Assembly (NCBI RefSeq): GCF_002091635.1
Contig: NZ_BDAC01000002.1
Location: forward strand, 310,001 to 374,000
Length of the DNA stretch: 64,000 nt
Source of the DNA: Pseudomonas indica NBRC 103045
GTDB lineage: Bacteria; Pseudomonadota; Gammaproteobacteria; Pseudomonadales; Pseudomonadaceae
Reading direction: 5' to 3'
Numbering within the stretch: the stretch's first letter is position 1; the number at the start of each line of letters is the position of its first letter. Made by a program: the position numbers and the translations under genes. Under the pieces are notes generated by a model, which saw only the letters and a program-made list of their open reading frames with translations, had not been told where the DNA came from and searched no databases. Below, one piece after another: positions 1-9,220 of this stretch.

Positions 1-57
1 GACGGTGCCGTCGGCAACCGATTCCGGGAAAGTGGGGGCTTTGATCTCGATAGCCAT
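1..57 (-). CDS. sucB: Dihydrolipoamide succinyltransferase, E2 of 2-oxoglutarate dehydrogenase (N-terminus only)
   Basis: Only the first 19 codons lie in the window, reading MAIEIKAPTFPESVADGTV, the usual beginning of the lipoyl domain of the E2 component of 2-oxoglutarate dehydrogenase. E2 transfers the succinyl group from E1 to CoA. The ATG at 57 is preceded by AGGA six bases upstream. It lies 66 bases downstream of the sucA stop on the same strand, the standard sucAB order. The gene is truncated by the window edge, not damaged. Confidence 0.93.
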   Translation of the reverse strand, partial: MAIEIKAPTFPESVADGTV

Positions 58-87
58 AGTAATTCCTATTGATTCGGTTTCTTCGTC

Positions 88-110
88 GAGACGGCCGCAA
101 CGGCCGTCTC
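88..110 (-). other. sucA-sucB intercistronic hairpin
   Basis: A perfect inverted repeat (10-bp arms GAGACGGCCG / CGGCCGTCTC around CAA) fills the gap between sucA and sucB. No T-run follows it on the minus strand, so it is unlikely to be an efficient terminator. It may stabilise or help process the sucAB mRNA. Confidence 0.5.
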
Positions 111-123
111 TCATCTGAAGGCG

Positions 124-2955
124 TTAAACGGTAAAGGCGTCCTGCAGCAGTTTTTCCTGCTGTTCCGCATGCATCGAGGCGTAACCGCACGCGGGCGCGG
201 CCGACGCTTCGCGACCGGCGTACTCGAGGAACAAGGTCTTCTTGTGCGCGGTGGCGACACGGCGCATGTGATGCTGGCTGCAATACCAGGCACCCTGGTT
301 CATCGGCTCTTCCTGGCACCAGACGATGTGCTTGAGGTTCTTGTACGGAGCCAGAACCTCGGCCAGATCATCTTCCGGGAACGGATAGAGCTGCTCGAGA
401 CGCACGATGGCGATGTCGTCGCGGCCTTCGTTGCGGCGTTTCTCCAGCAGGTCGTAGTAGACCTTGCCGCTGCACAGGACCACGCGCTCGACCTTCTTCG
501 GATCGATCGGGTCGATTTCCCCGATGACCGTCTGGAAGGAGCCTTCCGCCAGATCTTCCAGCGTGGAGATGGCCAGCTTGTGACGCAGCAGCGACTTGGG
601 CGTCAGGGCCACCAGCGGCTTGCGCAGCGGACGGATCACCTGGCGGCGCAGCATGTGGTAGACCTGCGCCGGCGTGGTCGGTACGCAGACCTGGATGTTG
701 TGCTCGGCGCACAGCTGCAGGTAACGCTCCAGGCGCGCGGAGGAGTGCTCCGGCCCCTGCCCTTCGTAGCCGTGCGGCAACAGCATGGTCAGGCCGCACA
801 GACGGCCCCACTTGTGCTCGCCGCTGGTGATGAACTGGTCGATCACCACCTGGGCACCGTTGGCGAAGTCACCGAACTGGGCTTCCCAGATCACCAGCGC
901 GTTCGGCGTGGTGGTGGCATAGCCGTATTCGAAGGCCAGTACGGCTTCTTCCGACAGGTAGGAATCGTACAGATCGAAGCGCGGCTGTTTCTCGAACAGG
1001 TGCTGCAGCGGCAGGTAGGTGCTCGCGTCCTTCTGGTTGTGCAACGCGGCATGGCGATGCGAGAAGGTGCCGCGGCCGACGTCCTGGCCGGTGATGCGAA
1101 CCGGATGGCCCTCGAACAGCAGGGTTGCGTAGGCCATGGTCTCGGCATAACCCCAGTTGATCGGCAGCGCACCGGCGCCCATCTTCTGGCGATCTTCGAG
1201 AATCTTCGCGACCTGGCGCTGGACGACGAAGCCTTCCGGGATTTCCAGCAGCTTGGCCGACAATTCCTGCAAGGTCTTCAGATCGAAGCGAGTGTCGTGA
1301 CGTGCGGTCCAGGCATGCCCCAGGTAGGGACGCCAGTCGACGAACAGCTCCTTGTTCGGTTCCTTGACCAGGCTCTTCACCACATGCAGACCGTTGTCCA
1401 GAGCACTGCGATACTCGTCAACCTGCGCCTGGACGTGCTCGTTGTCGAGGACGCTGGCCTGGATCAGGGCATCGGCATACTGCTCACGGGTGGTGCGCTG
1501 CTTGGCGATCTGCTGGTACATCAGCGGCTGGGTACCGCTCGGCTCGTCCGCTTCGTTATGACCACGACGACGGTAGCAGACCAGATCAATGACCACGTCA
1601 CGCTTGAACTGCATGCGATAGTCGACAGCCAGCTGAGTCACGAACAGCACGGCTTCCGGATCGTCGCCGTTCACGTGGAAGATCGGCGCCTGGATCATCT
1701 TCGCCACATCGGTCGCATACTCGGTGGAGCGCGCGTCTTCCTGGCGGCTGGTGGTGAAGCCGACCTGGTTGTTGATCACGATGTGGATGGTGCCGCCCGT
1801 GCGATAGCCACGGGTTTGCGACATCTGGAAGGTTTCCATGACCACGCCCTGGCCGGCGAATGCCGCGTCGCCGTGGATGGATACCGGCAGGACCTTGTCA
1901 CCGCTCGGATCGTTGCGGCGATCCTGGCGCGCACGTACCGAGCCCTCCACCACCGGCGAAACGATTTCCAGGTGGGACGGGTTGAAGGCCAGCGCCAGGT
2001 GCACTTCGCCGCCCGGGGTCATGACGTTGGAGGAGAAGCCCTGGTGGTATTTCACGTCACCGGAGCTGAGACCTTCGACCTTCTTGCCTTCGAACTCGTC
2101 GAACAGATCGCGCGGGTTCTTGCCGAAGGTGTTGACCAGCACGTTCAGGCGGCCACGGTGGGCCATGCCGATCACGATTTCCTGGGTGCCGTAGGAACCG
2201 GAACGCTGGATCACTTCGTCCAGCAGCGGGATCAGGCTCTCGCCGCCTTCCAGGCCGAAACGCTTGGTGCCCGGATACTTGGTGCCCAGGTACTTTTCCA
2301 GGCCTTCGGCGGCGGTCAGGCGCTCGAGCAGGTGCGTACGCACTTCGGCGGAATATGCCGGGCGGCCGCGCACGCTCTCGAGGCGCTGCTGGAACCAGCT
2401 ACGCTGCTCGGAATCGACGATATGGGTGAACTCGGCGCCGATGGTGCGGCAATACGTCTGTTGCAGGGCCTCGCGAATTTCGCGCAGACTCGCTTCATCC
2501 TTGCCGATGAACAGGCCGCCGGTGCGGAAAGTGGTATCCAGGTCGGCGTCGGTCAGACCGTAGTGATTGATCGACAAGTCGGCCGGTGCGGGGCGCTGCC
2601 AGAGGCCCAGCGGATCGAGCTGGGAGGCCTGATGGCCACGCATGCGATAGGCCTGGATCAGACGCAGGACTTCAACCTGCTTCTTCTCGTGCTCGCTGCT
2701 GACGCTGCCAGCGGAAACCGGCTGAGCGCGGCGCTGGTTCTTGGCCAGGAGTACGAAATGATCGCGAACCGTGGAATGCGAAACGTCGGTGGCGGCGTTG
2801 CCGTCGGCGGGCAGCTTCTGGAAGTAGGTGCGCCACTCTTCGGGCACAGCGTTGGGATCGTGCAGGTAGAGCTCATAGAGCTCTTCCACATAGGCAGCGT
2901 TACCACCGGATAGGTGGGCACTGTTCCACATGCGCTGCATTACGCTTTCTTGCAT
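124..2955 (-). CDS. sucA: 2-oxoglutarate dehydrogenase E1 component
   Basis: 943 residues, normal length for the thiamine-diphosphate-dependent E1 subunit that decarboxylates 2-oxoglutarate and succinylates the lipoyl group of SucB in the TCA cycle. The N-terminus (MQESVMQRMWNSAHLSGGNA) is typical of gamma-proteobacterial SucA. The dehydrogenase core includes IGMAHRGRLNVLVNTFGK and the thiamine-site region HGDAAFAGQGVVMETFQMS. The C-terminal transketolase-like part has GQDVGRGTFSHRHA. The chosen ATG at 2955 has GAGGGTG about seven bases upstream. It follows sdhB on the same strand after a 254-base gap and precedes sucB, so it is probably partly cotranscribed with sdhCDAB. Confidence 0.97.
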   Translation of the reverse strand: MQESVMQRMWNSAHLSGGNAAYVEELYELYLHDPNAVPEEWRTYFQKLPADGNAATDVSHSTVRDHFVLLAKNQRRAQPVSAGSVSSEHEKKQVEVLRLIQAYRMRGHQASQLDPLGLWQRPAPADLSINHYGLTDADLDTTFRTGGLFIGKDEASLREIREALQQTYCRTIGAEFTHIVDSEQRSWFQQRLESVRGRPAYSAEVRTHLLERLTAAEGLEKYLGTKYPGTKRFGLEGGESLIPLLDEVIQRSGSYGTQEIVIGMAHRGRLNVLVNTFGKNPRDLFDEFEGKKVEGLSSGDVKYHQGFSSNVMTPGGEVHLALAFNPSHLEIVSPVVEGSVRARQDRRNDPSGDKVLPVSIHGDAAFAGQGVVMETFQMSQTRGYRTGGTIHIVINNQVGFTTSRQEDARSTEYATDVAKMIQAPIFHVNGDDPEAVLFVTQLAVDYRMQFKRDVVIDLVCYRRRGHNEADEPSGTQPLMYQQIAKQRTTREQYADALIQASVLDNEHVQAQVDEYRSALDNGLHVVKSLVKEPNKELFVDWRPYLGHAWTARHDTRFDLKTLQELSAKLLEIPEGFVVQRQVAKILEDRQKMGAGALPINWGYAETMAYATLLFEGHPVRITGQDVGRGTFSHRHAALHNQKDASTYLPLQHLFEKQPRFDLYDSYLSEEAVLAFEYGYATTTPNALVIWEAQFGDFANGAQVVIDQFITSGEHKWGRLCGLTMLLPHGYEGQGPEHSSARLERYLQLCAEHNIQVCVPTTPAQVYHMLRRQVIRPLRKPLVALTPKSLLRHKLAISTLEDLAEGSFQTVIGEIDPIDPKKVERVVLCSGKVYYDLLEKRRNEGRDDIAIVRLEQLYPFPEDDLAEVLAPYKNLKHIVWCQEEPMNQGAWYCSQHHMRRVATAHKKTLFLEYAGREASAAPACGYASMHAEQQEKLLQDAFTV

Positions 2956-3144
2956 GCTTGGTCACCCTCGGTAAGGGGACACCACCGGCGTGGAAACCGC
3001 AGCCTGGCCATTTTCCCAAGTCCTGAAGCAGCGACTTCGGTCAAGCCACCACGGATCCCGCAGATAGTCCGGGTACCAGCCCGGATGCCCCTGCTGGTCA
3101 TCATATTTTTCAAATGAGAACCGCGGCTTTGTGGGCTACGGCTC

Positions 3145-3180
3145 GATTAAAACTACGGCGCCGGGTTAACGCCAGCGCCG
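3145..3180 (-). terminator. Possible attenuator or weak terminator after sdhB
   Basis: Read on the minus strand, the 254-base sdhB-sucA gap (2956-3209) contains a hairpin with GC-rich arms CGGCGC/GCGCCG, followed two bases later by TTTT. This may be partial termination between the sdh and suc parts of the cluster. The stem is short and the T-run brief. I see nothing else recognisable in the gap. Confidence 0.35.
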
Positions 3181-3209
3181 CAGGTGTCACAGGTAAAACC
3201 GTGAGCGGA

Positions 3210-3917
3210 TCAAGTCCCGCTCTGCAGCAGCATGTTGCGGACGTGACCGATGGCCTTGGTCGGGTTCAGGCCTTTCGGACAGACGTTGACGCAGTTCATG
3301 ATGCCGCGGCAACGGAAGACGCTGAACGGGTCATCCATTGCGGCCAGGCGCTCTTCGGTCTTGGTGTCGCGGCTGTCGGCCAGGAAACGATAAGCCTGCA
3401 GCAGCGCAGCGGGACCGAGGAACTTGTCCGGGTTCCACCAGAAGGACGGGCAGCTGGTCGAGCAGCACGCGCACAGGATGCACTCGTACAGACCATCCAG
3501 CTTCTCGCGCTCTTCCGGCGACTGCAGACGCTCGATGGCCGGAGCCGGCGTATCGTTCTGCAGATAAGGCTGCACCTTCTCGTATTGCTTGTAGAAGATG
3601 CTCATATCGACAACCAGGTCACGAATGACCGGCAGACCCGGCAGCGGGCGAATCACCAGCTGACCGCCACGCAGCCCCGCCGCGGACAGCGGGGTGATGC
3701 AGGCCAGGCCATTCTTGCCGTTGATGTTCATGCCATCGGAGCCGCAAACGCCTTCGCGGCAGGATCGACGGTAGGAGAAGGTGACATCCTGTTCCTTGAT
3801 CAACGCCAGTACGTCGAGGACCATGATGTCCTTGCCGCCGGTATCGACCTGGAATTCCTGCATGAACGGGGCGGCGTCCTGCTCGGGGTTATAGCGATAA
3901 ACACTGACTTTCAACAT
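3210..3917 (-). CDS. sdhB: Succinate dehydrogenase iron-sulfur subunit
   Basis: 235 residues, the usual SdhB length. It carries the [2Fe-2S], [4Fe-4S] and [3Fe-4S] clusters that pass electrons from SdhA to quinone. Visible cluster motifs are SCREGVCGSDGMNINGK (N-terminal ferredoxin part) and CILCACCSTSCPSFWWNP and CVNVCPKG (C-terminal part). I chose the ATG at 3917 (MLKVSVYRYNPE) because AAGGGTGG sits at good distance upstream; a GTG three codons earlier (3926) overlaps that ribosome-binding site. The stop of sdhA is 11 bases upstream, so translation is probably coupled. Confidence 0.95.
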   Translation of the reverse strand: MLKVSVYRYNPEQDAAPFMQEFQVDTGGKDIMVLDVLALIKEQDVTFSYRRSCREGVCGSDGMNINGKNGLACITPLSAAGLRGGQLVIRPLPGLPVIRDLVVDMSIFYKQYEKVQPYLQNDTPAPAIERLQSPEEREKLDGLYECILCACCSTSCPSFWWNPDKFLGPAALLQAYRFLADSRDTKTEERLAAMDDPFSVFRCRGIMNCVNVCPKGLNPTKAIGHVRNMLLQSGT

Positions 3918-3928
3918 ATCGGCCACCC

Positions 3929-5701
3929 TTAATAAGTCCGAACCTTGGGTTCAAATGCCGGAACAGTCTTCGGCGCAAAGTTGACGGCACGCTTGGCGAC
4001 GCGCTTTTCACCCGGGAAGTACAGGGTGTGGCACAGCCAGTTCTCGTCATCGCGCTCTTCGAAGTCTTCACGGGCATGTGCACCACGGGACTCTTTGCGG
4101 GTTTCTGCTGCGATCGCAGTGGCTTCGGCCACTTCGAGCAGGTTCTGCAGTTCCAGCGCTTCGATGCGCGCGGTGTTGAACGCCTGGCTCTTGTCGGCGA
4201 TCTTGACGCTGGCGATACGGCCACGCAGTTCGGCCAGTTGCTGGATGCCCTTCTGCATGTATTCGCCGGTACGGAACACACCGAAGTAGTTCTGCATGCA
4301 GTTCTGCAGTTCCTTGCGCAGCGGAGCGACGTCTTCGCCACTGGTGCGCTCGTTCAGGCCGCTCAGGCGAGCCAGGGCGACGTCCAGGTCGGTGTCGCTG
4401 GCGTTGCGGTATTCGATACCGTCCTTCAGGGCCTTTTCCAGATGCAGACCGGCCGCACGACCGAAGACCACCAAGTCGAGCAGCGAGTTGCCGCCCAGGC
4501 GATTGGCGCCGTGCACCGACACGCAAGCCACTTCGCCCACGGCGAACAGGCCTTCGATGATCGTGTCGTTACCGTTGGCATCCTGGGTGATCGCCTGGCC
4601 ATGAATGTTGGTGGCCACGCCACCCATCATGTAGTGGCAGGTCGGGATGACCGGAATCGGCGCGACGACCGGGTCGACGTGCGCGAAGGTCTTGGACAGT
4701 TCGCAGATACCGGGCAGGCGGCTGTGCAGGACTTCCTCACCGAGGTGGTCGAGCTTCAGCAGCACATGGTCGCCATCCGGACCACAGCCGTTGCCGGCGA
4801 TGACTTCCTTGACCATGGAACGGGCCACCACGTCGCGGCCGGCCAGGTCCTTGGCGTTCGGCGCATAACGCTCCATGAAGCGCTCGCCGTGCTTGTTGAT
4901 CAGGTAGCCACCCTCGCCACGGCAACCTTCGGTCACCAGCACGCCGGCACCGGCGATGCCGGTCGGGTGGAACTGCCACATTTCGATGTCCTGCACCGGC
5001 ACGCCGGCACGCAGGGCCATGCCCACGCCGTCACCGGTGTTGATCAGGGCATTGGTGGTGGAGGCGTAGATACGGCCGGCACCGCCGGTGGCCAGTACAG
5101 TGGCCTTGGAGCGGATGTAGACTGTCTCGCCGGTTTCGATGCAGATCGCGATCACACCGACGATGGCGCCATCCTGGTTCTTCACCAGATCGACGGCATA
5201 CCACTCGTTCAGGAAGGTGGTGTTGTTCTTCAGGTTGGCCTGATAGAGCGTGTGCAGCAATGCGTGACCGGTACGGTCGGCAGCGGCACAGGTACGGGCA
5301 GCCTGCCCGCCTTTGCCGAAGTCCTTGGACTGGCCGCCGAACGGACGCTGATAAATGCGGCCCTGCTCGGTACGGGAGAACGGCAGGCCCATGTGTTCCA
5401 GCTCGAAGACGGCTTCCGGACCGACGGAGCACATGTATTCGATGGCATCCTGGTCGCCGATGTAGTCGGAACCCTTGACGGTGTCGTACATGTGCCAGCG
5501 CCAATCGTCGTTCGGGTCAGCCGAAGCGATGGCGCAAGTGATGCCGCCCTGGGCGGAAACGGTATGCGAACGCGTCGGGAAGACCTTGGTCACGACAGCG
5601 GTCTTGTGGCCGGACTGGGCCAGTTGCAGCGCGGCGCGCATGCCGGCGCCACCGCCACCTACGATGATGGCGTCGAAGGAAAGCGTACGAATTTTAGCCA
5701 T
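3929..5701 (-). CDS. sdhA: Succinate dehydrogenase flavoprotein subunit
   Basis: 590 residues. This is the FAD-bearing catalytic subunit that oxidises succinate to fumarate on the cytoplasmic face of complex II. The N-terminal dinucleotide-binding motif is [18 protein letters not shown], followed by the FAD-attachment region [15 protein letters not shown] with its histidine. Active-site signatures include [15 protein letters not shown] and [19 protein letters not shown]. The protein ends in the arginine- and proline-rich tail usual for SdhA. It lies between sdhD (3 bases upstream) and sdhB in the conserved sdhCDAB order. Confidence 0.97.
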   Translation of the reverse strand: MAKIRTLSFDAIIVGGGGAGMRAALQLAQSGHKTAVVTKVFPTRSHTVSAQGGITCAIASADPNDDWRWHMYDTVKGSDYIGDQDAIEYMCSVGPEAVFELEHMGLPFSRTEQGRIYQRPFGGQSKDFGKGGQAARTCAAADRTGHALLHTLYQANLKNNTTFLNEWYAVDLVKNQDGAIVGVIAICIETGETVYIRSKATVLATGGAGRIYASTTNALINTGDGVGMALRAGVPVQDIEMWQFHPTGIAGAGVLVTEGCRGEGGYLINKHGERFMERYAPNAKDLAGRDVVARSMVKEVIAGNGCGPDGDHVLLKLDHLGEEVLHSRLPGICELSKTFAHVDPVVAPIPVIPTCHYMMGGVATNIHGQAITQDANGNDTIIEGLFAVGEVACVSVHGANRLGGNSLLDLVVFGRAAGLHLEKALKDGIEYRNASDTDLDVALARLSGLNERTSGEDVAPLRKELQNCMQNYFGVFRTGEYMQKGIQQLAELRGRIASVKIADKSQAFNTARIEALELQNLLEVAEATAIAAETRKESRGAHAREDFEERDDENWLCHTLYFPGEKRVAKRAVNFAPKTVPAFEPKVRTY

Positions 5702-5704
5702 GAA

Positions 5705-6073
5705 TCAGATACCCCACAGAATCTGCACACCCCAGACGAAGAACGCGAACATCGCAATGCCGCATGCCGCCTGGAAGAGGAAACGCACGCCGGTAGCCCA
5801 CTTGCCCAGCGACATCGGAGTCAGATAGTCGGTGGAAATGGTCCACATGCCGACCCACGCGTGAGCGCCGAGAGCCACGAGGGCCAGGAGGCTGAAGATG
5901 CGCATCCAGTTCTGGGAGAACAGACCGTGCCAGTCGGCGTAGGTCAGGTCCGGGCTGGCAACGAGGTAGCCCAGCAGAAAGAGGAAGTAAGCCGCGAGAA
6001 CGACCGCAGAAACGCGTTGGGCCATCCAGTCGTAGAGGCCGGAACGCGAAAGATTCGTGACGTTAGTTACCAT
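5705..6073 (-). CDS. sdhD: Succinate dehydrogenase membrane anchor subunit
   Basis: 122 residues with three hydrophobic helices (around SAVVLAAYFLFLLGYLV, IFSLLALVALGAHAWVGMW and LFQAACGIAMFAFFVWGVQI). The histidine in the second helix (GAHAWVGMWTISTDYL) is in the usual heme b/quinone-side region. The start ATG at 6073 overlaps the last codons of sdhC in an ATGGTAA arrangement (7-base overlap), which points to translational coupling. A longer open frame runs upstream but lies inside sdhC and is not used here. Confidence 0.95.
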   Translation of the reverse strand: MVTNVTNLSRSGLYDWMAQRVSAVVLAAYFLFLLGYLVASPDLTYADWHGLFSQNWMRIFSLLALVALGAHAWVGMWTISTDYLTPMSLGKWATGVRFLFQAACGIAMFAFFVWGVQILWGI

Positions 6074-6441
6074 ACCCACACCCCTGCCAGCACGATCAGC
6101 AACGCCGAGACGACGAGCACGATTTTCGAGCCCAGCTTGCCGCCTTCCAGCGTCTCGCCGATGCCCAGGTCCATGATCAGATGGCGCACGCCCGCCACCA
6201 GGTGATACAGCAGCGCGGACAGCAGGCCCCAGATCACCAATTTTGCCAGCGGACTGGCGAGACACGCCTTCACCTGCTCGAAGCCTTCCTCGGAAGCCAG
6301 GGACTTATCGAGTGCGAACAGCAGCACGGCGATGCCCAGGAAGAGGATGACACCGGAAATGCGGTGAAGAATGGACGTGTAAGCGGTGACTGGGAGTTTT
6401 ATGGTCCTAAGGTCTAGGTTTACAGGTCGTTGGCTATTCAC
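6067..6441 (-). CDS. sdhC: Succinate dehydrogenase cytochrome b556 subunit
   Basis: 124 residues from a GTG start, beginning MNSQRPVNLDLRTIKLPVTA. It has three transmembrane helices and the SILHRISGV motif at the quinone site; HLVAGVRHLIMDLG contains the candidate heme b ligand histidine. First gene of sdhCDAB. The start is uncertain: no Shine-Dalgarno precedes GTG 6441, and an in-frame TGA stands four codons upstream. Another GTG at 6454, which has AGGG at a good distance, is out of frame because of a run of seven A. See findings. Confidence 0.9.
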   Translation of the reverse strand: MNSQRPVNLDLRTIKLPVTAYTSILHRISGVILFLGIAVLLFALDKSLASEEGFEQVKACLASPLAKLVIWGLLSALLYHLVAGVRHLIMDLGIGETLEGGKLGSKIVLVVSALLIVLAGVWVW

Positions 6442-6573
6442 GGCTTTTTTTCACACTGAGAGCCCTAAGGATCAGGGCAAAGTTGTCGGGAAGTGCACTG
6501 GTCAGGTACCCACCCCCCAGGGAGTGACGACCCCCAGAATACGGGCTCTAAGGCCCCTGGCGATCGGACGCCG

Positions 6574-6602
6574 AGTATAGACAGTTAGGCTACTAATGAC
6601 AA
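6574..6602 (-). promoter_or_regulatory. Sigma70-like promoter for sdhCDAB
   Basis: On the minus strand, -35 TTGTCA and -10 TATACT are separated by exactly 17 bases, a near-consensus sigma70 promoter. Transcription would begin near 6567, leaving a leader of about 125 nucleotides before the sdhC start. Such a leader could be a site for post-transcriptional control, but no specific element is visible. Confidence 0.65.
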
Positions 6603-6717
6603 TGCGATGGTCTTCCCCAAAAAGCGGATTGCGCTGCCTATATAAAAGGCGTAAATAGCGGCCTTTTTTCATTCAAAAGGCCTCTAAAAACCCGTCTGCG
6701 GCCAGGGTTGGCCCAAA

Positions 6718-6745
6718 TTGACTTTCGAATTTATCTCTCTATAGT
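6718..6745 (+). promoter_or_regulatory. Sigma70-like promoter for gltA
   Basis: TTGACT and TATAGT with a 16-base spacer, ending about 58 bases before the gltA ATG. This is the best promoter match in the right half of the divergent region. Confidence 0.55.
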
Positions 6746-6803
6746 GATGCGGGCCCTGCGTGGGGGGCTTCTGATGATTTCAAGCATAAATAGGAGGCCA
6801 CAT

Positions 6804-8090
6804 ATGGCTGACAAAAAAGCGCAGTTGATCATCGAGGGCGCAGCCCCCGTCGAACTGCCCGTTCTGACCGGCACCGTTGGTCCCGATGTAATCGATGTGC
6901 GGGGCCTCACCGCCACGGGCCGCTTCACGTTTGATCCTGGCTTTATGTCGACCGCCTCTTGCGAGTCGAAGATCACCTATATCGATGGCGACAAGGGTGT
7001 TCTTCTGCACCGCGGCTATCCGATCGAACAACTGGCAGAGAAGTCCGACTACCTGGAAACCTGCTACCTGCTGCTGAATGGCGAACTGCCGAATGCCGAA
7101 GAGAAGGCTAAGTTCGTCGGCACCATCAAGAACCACACCATGGTTCACGAGCAACTGAAAAGCTTCTTCAACGGTTTCCGCCGCGACGCCCACCCGATGG
7201 CAGTGATGTGCGGTGTGGTCGGCGCCCTGTCGGCCTTCTACCACGACTCCCTGGACATCAAGAATCCGCAGCACCGCGATATTTCCGCGATGCGCCTGAT
7301 CGCCAAGATGCCGACCCTGGCGGCGATGGTGTACAAGTACTCCATGGGCCAGCCGATGATGTATCCGCGTAACGACCTGAACTACGCGGAAAACTTCCTG
7401 CACATGATGTTCAACACCCCGTGCGAGATCAAACCGATCAGCCCGACCCTGGCCAAGGCCATGGACCGCATCTTCATCCTCCACGCGGACCATGAGCAGA
7501 ACGCCTCCACCTCCACCGTGCGTCTCGCCGGCTCGTCGGGCGCCAACCCCTTCGCCTGTATTGCCGCCGGTATCGCCGCACTCTGGGGCCCGGCCCACGG
7601 CGGCGCCAACGAAGCTGTGCTGACCATGCTGGACGAGATCGGCGACGTGTCGAACATCGACAAGTACGTGGCCAAGGCCAAGGATAAGGACGATCCGTTC
7701 AAGCTGATGGGCTTCGGCCACCGCGTCTACAAGAACTTCGACCCGCGCGCCAAGGTCATGAAGCAGACCTGCGACGAGGTACTCCAGGAGCTGGGCATCA
7801 ACGACCCGCAATTGGAACTGGCCATGCGCCTGGAAGAGATCGCCCGTAACGATCCGTACTTCAAGGAGCGCAACCTGTACCCGAACGTCGACTTCTATTC
7901 GGGCATCATCCTGAAGGCGATCGGTATTCCGACCAGTATGTTCACCGTGATCTTCGCCCTGGCCCGTACCGTCGGCTGGATCTCCCACTGGAAGGAAATG
8001 CTCTCCAGCCCGTACAAGATCGGCCGTCCGCGCCAGTTGTACACCGGCTACGAGCAACGCGACTATGTTTCGCTGAACGACCGCAAGTAA
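6804..8090 (+). CDS. gltA: Citrate synthase
   Basis: 428 residues, the length of the hexameric, NADH-sensitive type II citrate synthases of Gram-negative bacteria. It condenses oxaloacetate and acetyl-CoA at the entry to the TCA cycle. Active-site motifs are [20 protein letters not shown], the [11 protein letters not shown] loop, [14 protein letters not shown] and VDFYSGIIL with the catalytic aspartate. The start at 6804 ([15 protein letters not shown]) is fixed by a perfect AGGAGG at 6792-6797; the frame stays open upstream but lacks such a signal. It stands alone, divergent from sdhC and closed by a strong terminator. Confidence 0.98.
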   Translation: MADKKAQLIIEGAAPVELPVLTGTVGPDVIDVRGLTATGRFTFDPGFMSTASCESKITYIDGDKGVLLHRGYPIEQLAEKSDYLETCYLLLNGELPNAEEKAKFVGTIKNHTMVHEQLKSFFNGFRRDAHPMAVMCGVVGALSAFYHDSLDIKNPQHRDISAMRLIAKMPTLAAMVYKYSMGQPMMYPRNDLNYAENFLHMMFNTPCEIKPISPTLAKAMDRIFILHADHEQNASTSTVRLAGSSGANPFACIAAGIAALWGPAHGGANEAVLTMLDEIGDVSNIDKYVAKAKDKDDPFKLMGFGHRVYKNFDPRAKVMKQTCDEVLQELGINDPQLELAMRLEEIARNDPYFKERNLYPNVDFYSGIILKAIGIPTSMFTVIFALARTVGWISHWKEMLSSPYKIGRPRQLYTGYEQRDYVSLNDRK

Positions 8091-8102
8091 GTCGGCGAAA
8101 CG

Positions 8103-8133
8103 AAAAAAAGGCTGCCTCGAGGCAGCCTTTTTT
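8103..8133. terminator. Bidirectional terminator after gltA
   Basis: The stem GGCTGCC-TCGA-GGCAGCC is flanked by an A-run on the left and a T-run on the right. It can therefore terminate both gltA and the convergent START-domain gene. Confidence 0.92.
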
Positions 8134-8151
8134 CTTTCTAGCCAAACGCCA

Positions 8152-8760
8152 TCAATGCTTCTCGGCACGCTCGCGCAGCCCCTTGAGCGTATTGAACGGC
8201 GCATCGACCACGAAACTGTTGGCCAACCACGACGGCACGCTGCCACCCGGCTCGGTGTGGACCTGATAGATCACTTCGACCTCTCCCGCGCCCTTCGGCG
8301 TGAGTTTCCAGAAGCCTTCCACCTTGCTCACCCGGACGAAGCCTTTTTCCTCCGGCAGGTAATCCGGTACCCCCTCGAGCACGCGGGTGACGCCGCCATC
8401 GCTCCCCTCCTCCGTGGTCACGTGGATCACCGAGTCACGCGGCGTCACGGGCCAGGGGGTATTGAAGCGGGTATAGGCCCAGCTCTCCTTTCCTTCCGAC
8501 TTGAGCAGCTTCTGCTCCCGACATTCATGAATCCAGGCACAGGACCCGGAAACGTCCTCCTGCAACGCACGCAGGGTGGCGACATCCGTCTTCATGCTGG
8601 CCACACCCCGATAGGCCTTGTATTTGGAGCCTTCGACCGGACTCAGGTAGACACGGATACCGTCCTCTTCCTTGGCCAGCTTCCAGTCTTCGGCCTGTGC
8701 CGCCGACACCATGACGATGCCCAAGCCGGCAGCCATGGCCAAACGAAACAACGAACCCAT
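8152..8760 (-). CDS. START-domain lipid-binding-like protein, exported
   Basis: 202 residues. The first 23 (MGSLFRLAMAAGLGIVMVSAAQAED) look like a cleaved signal peptide, so the mature protein is probably periplasmic. The remainder resembles the START fold: GIRVYLSPVEGSKYKAYRG near the start, WAYTRFNTPWPVTPRDSV in the middle and EGFWKLTPKGAGEVEVIYQV toward the end. START domains form a hydrophobic pocket for lipids; the ligand here is unknown. It follows the YkgJ-type gene by 51 bases on the same strand and faces gltA. A similar gene lies next to gltA in P. aeruginosa as I recall. Confidence 0.8.
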   Translation of the reverse strand: MGSLFRLAMAAGLGIVMVSAAQAEDWKLAKEEDGIRVYLSPVEGSKYKAYRGVASMKTDVATLRALQEDVSGSCAWIHECREQKLLKSEGKESWAYTRFNTPWPVTPRDSVIHVTTEEGSDGGVTRVLEGVPDYLPEEKGFVRVSKVEGFWKLTPKGAGEVEVIYQVHTEPGGSVPSWLANSFVVDAPFNTLKGLRERAEKH

Positions 8761-8811
8761 TACCTTCTCCTTGTTGAGTGCGCCTTCCGATAGGAAGAAC
8801 GCCGATAAGCA

Positions 8812-9063
8812 TTACGCCGTTGCCTGCTCCAACCAGCCGATCAGACGGATCGCCTCGTCGCGGCTACCGCCACAGACCTGTTCATCGGCCGCGAACGCGC
8901 CGCAAACGGCTGGGCGCTCGGGCTGGCCGAACAATTGGCATAGATAATCGACCGAAAGATGTACACAGCGTTCGCCTGCCGCCTTCCCCCGCGGCATACC
9001 GGGAATCGGCGAACTGATCGAGGGGGCAATGCAGCAAGCGCCACAGCCCATACGGCACTGCAT
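8812..9063 (-). CDS. YkgJ-family cysteine cluster protein
   Basis: 83 residues beginning MQCRMGCGACCIAPSISSPI. The CxxxCxxCC cluster at residues 3-11 together with later cysteines (around 33, 42, 54 and 64) is characteristic of the YkgJ family, thought to bind zinc or an iron-sulfur cluster. The cellular role is unknown. I chose ATG 9063 with GGGAG ten bases upstream; a TTG six codons earlier would add MGDITV. It is upstream of the START-domain gene on the same strand, probably cotranscribed. Confidence 0.8.
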   Translation of the reverse strand: MQCRMGCGACCIAPSISSPIPGMPRGKAAGERCVHLSVDYLCQLFGQPERPAVCGAFAADEQVCGGSRDEAIRLIGWLEQATA

Positions 9064-9220
9064 AACGGTTATGTCTCCCAAGCACAGACAAGACGGCGCG
9101 AAATACTACCCGGCGCCCAAGCAAATGGGGATATCTCCGCCCCATCTTGCTGAGCGCCCGACCGATCGTTAGGCTGTCGCGCATTTTTCGCCCCGCCTCA
9201 CCCTCCCCCGGAGTACAACC

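Larger units (their letters stand above)
6442..6803. other. Divergent control region between sdhC and gltA
   Basis: These 362 bases separate the TCA genes sdhC (minus) and gltA (plus). They hold one sigma70-like promoter for each side (separate entries), leaving a leader of about 125 bases for sdhC. A short hairpin at 6644-6668 (AAAAGGC...GCCTTTTTT) lies between the two promoters and could insulate them. The bases around 6500-6560 are C-rich with no pattern I recognise. No small gene is convincing here. Confidence 0.7.

Noticed and set aside
169-2913. Long open frame on the plus strand opposite sucA
   Set aside because: It lies wholly antisense to a clear sucA gene, resembles no family, and is the expected by-product of GC-rich codon bias.
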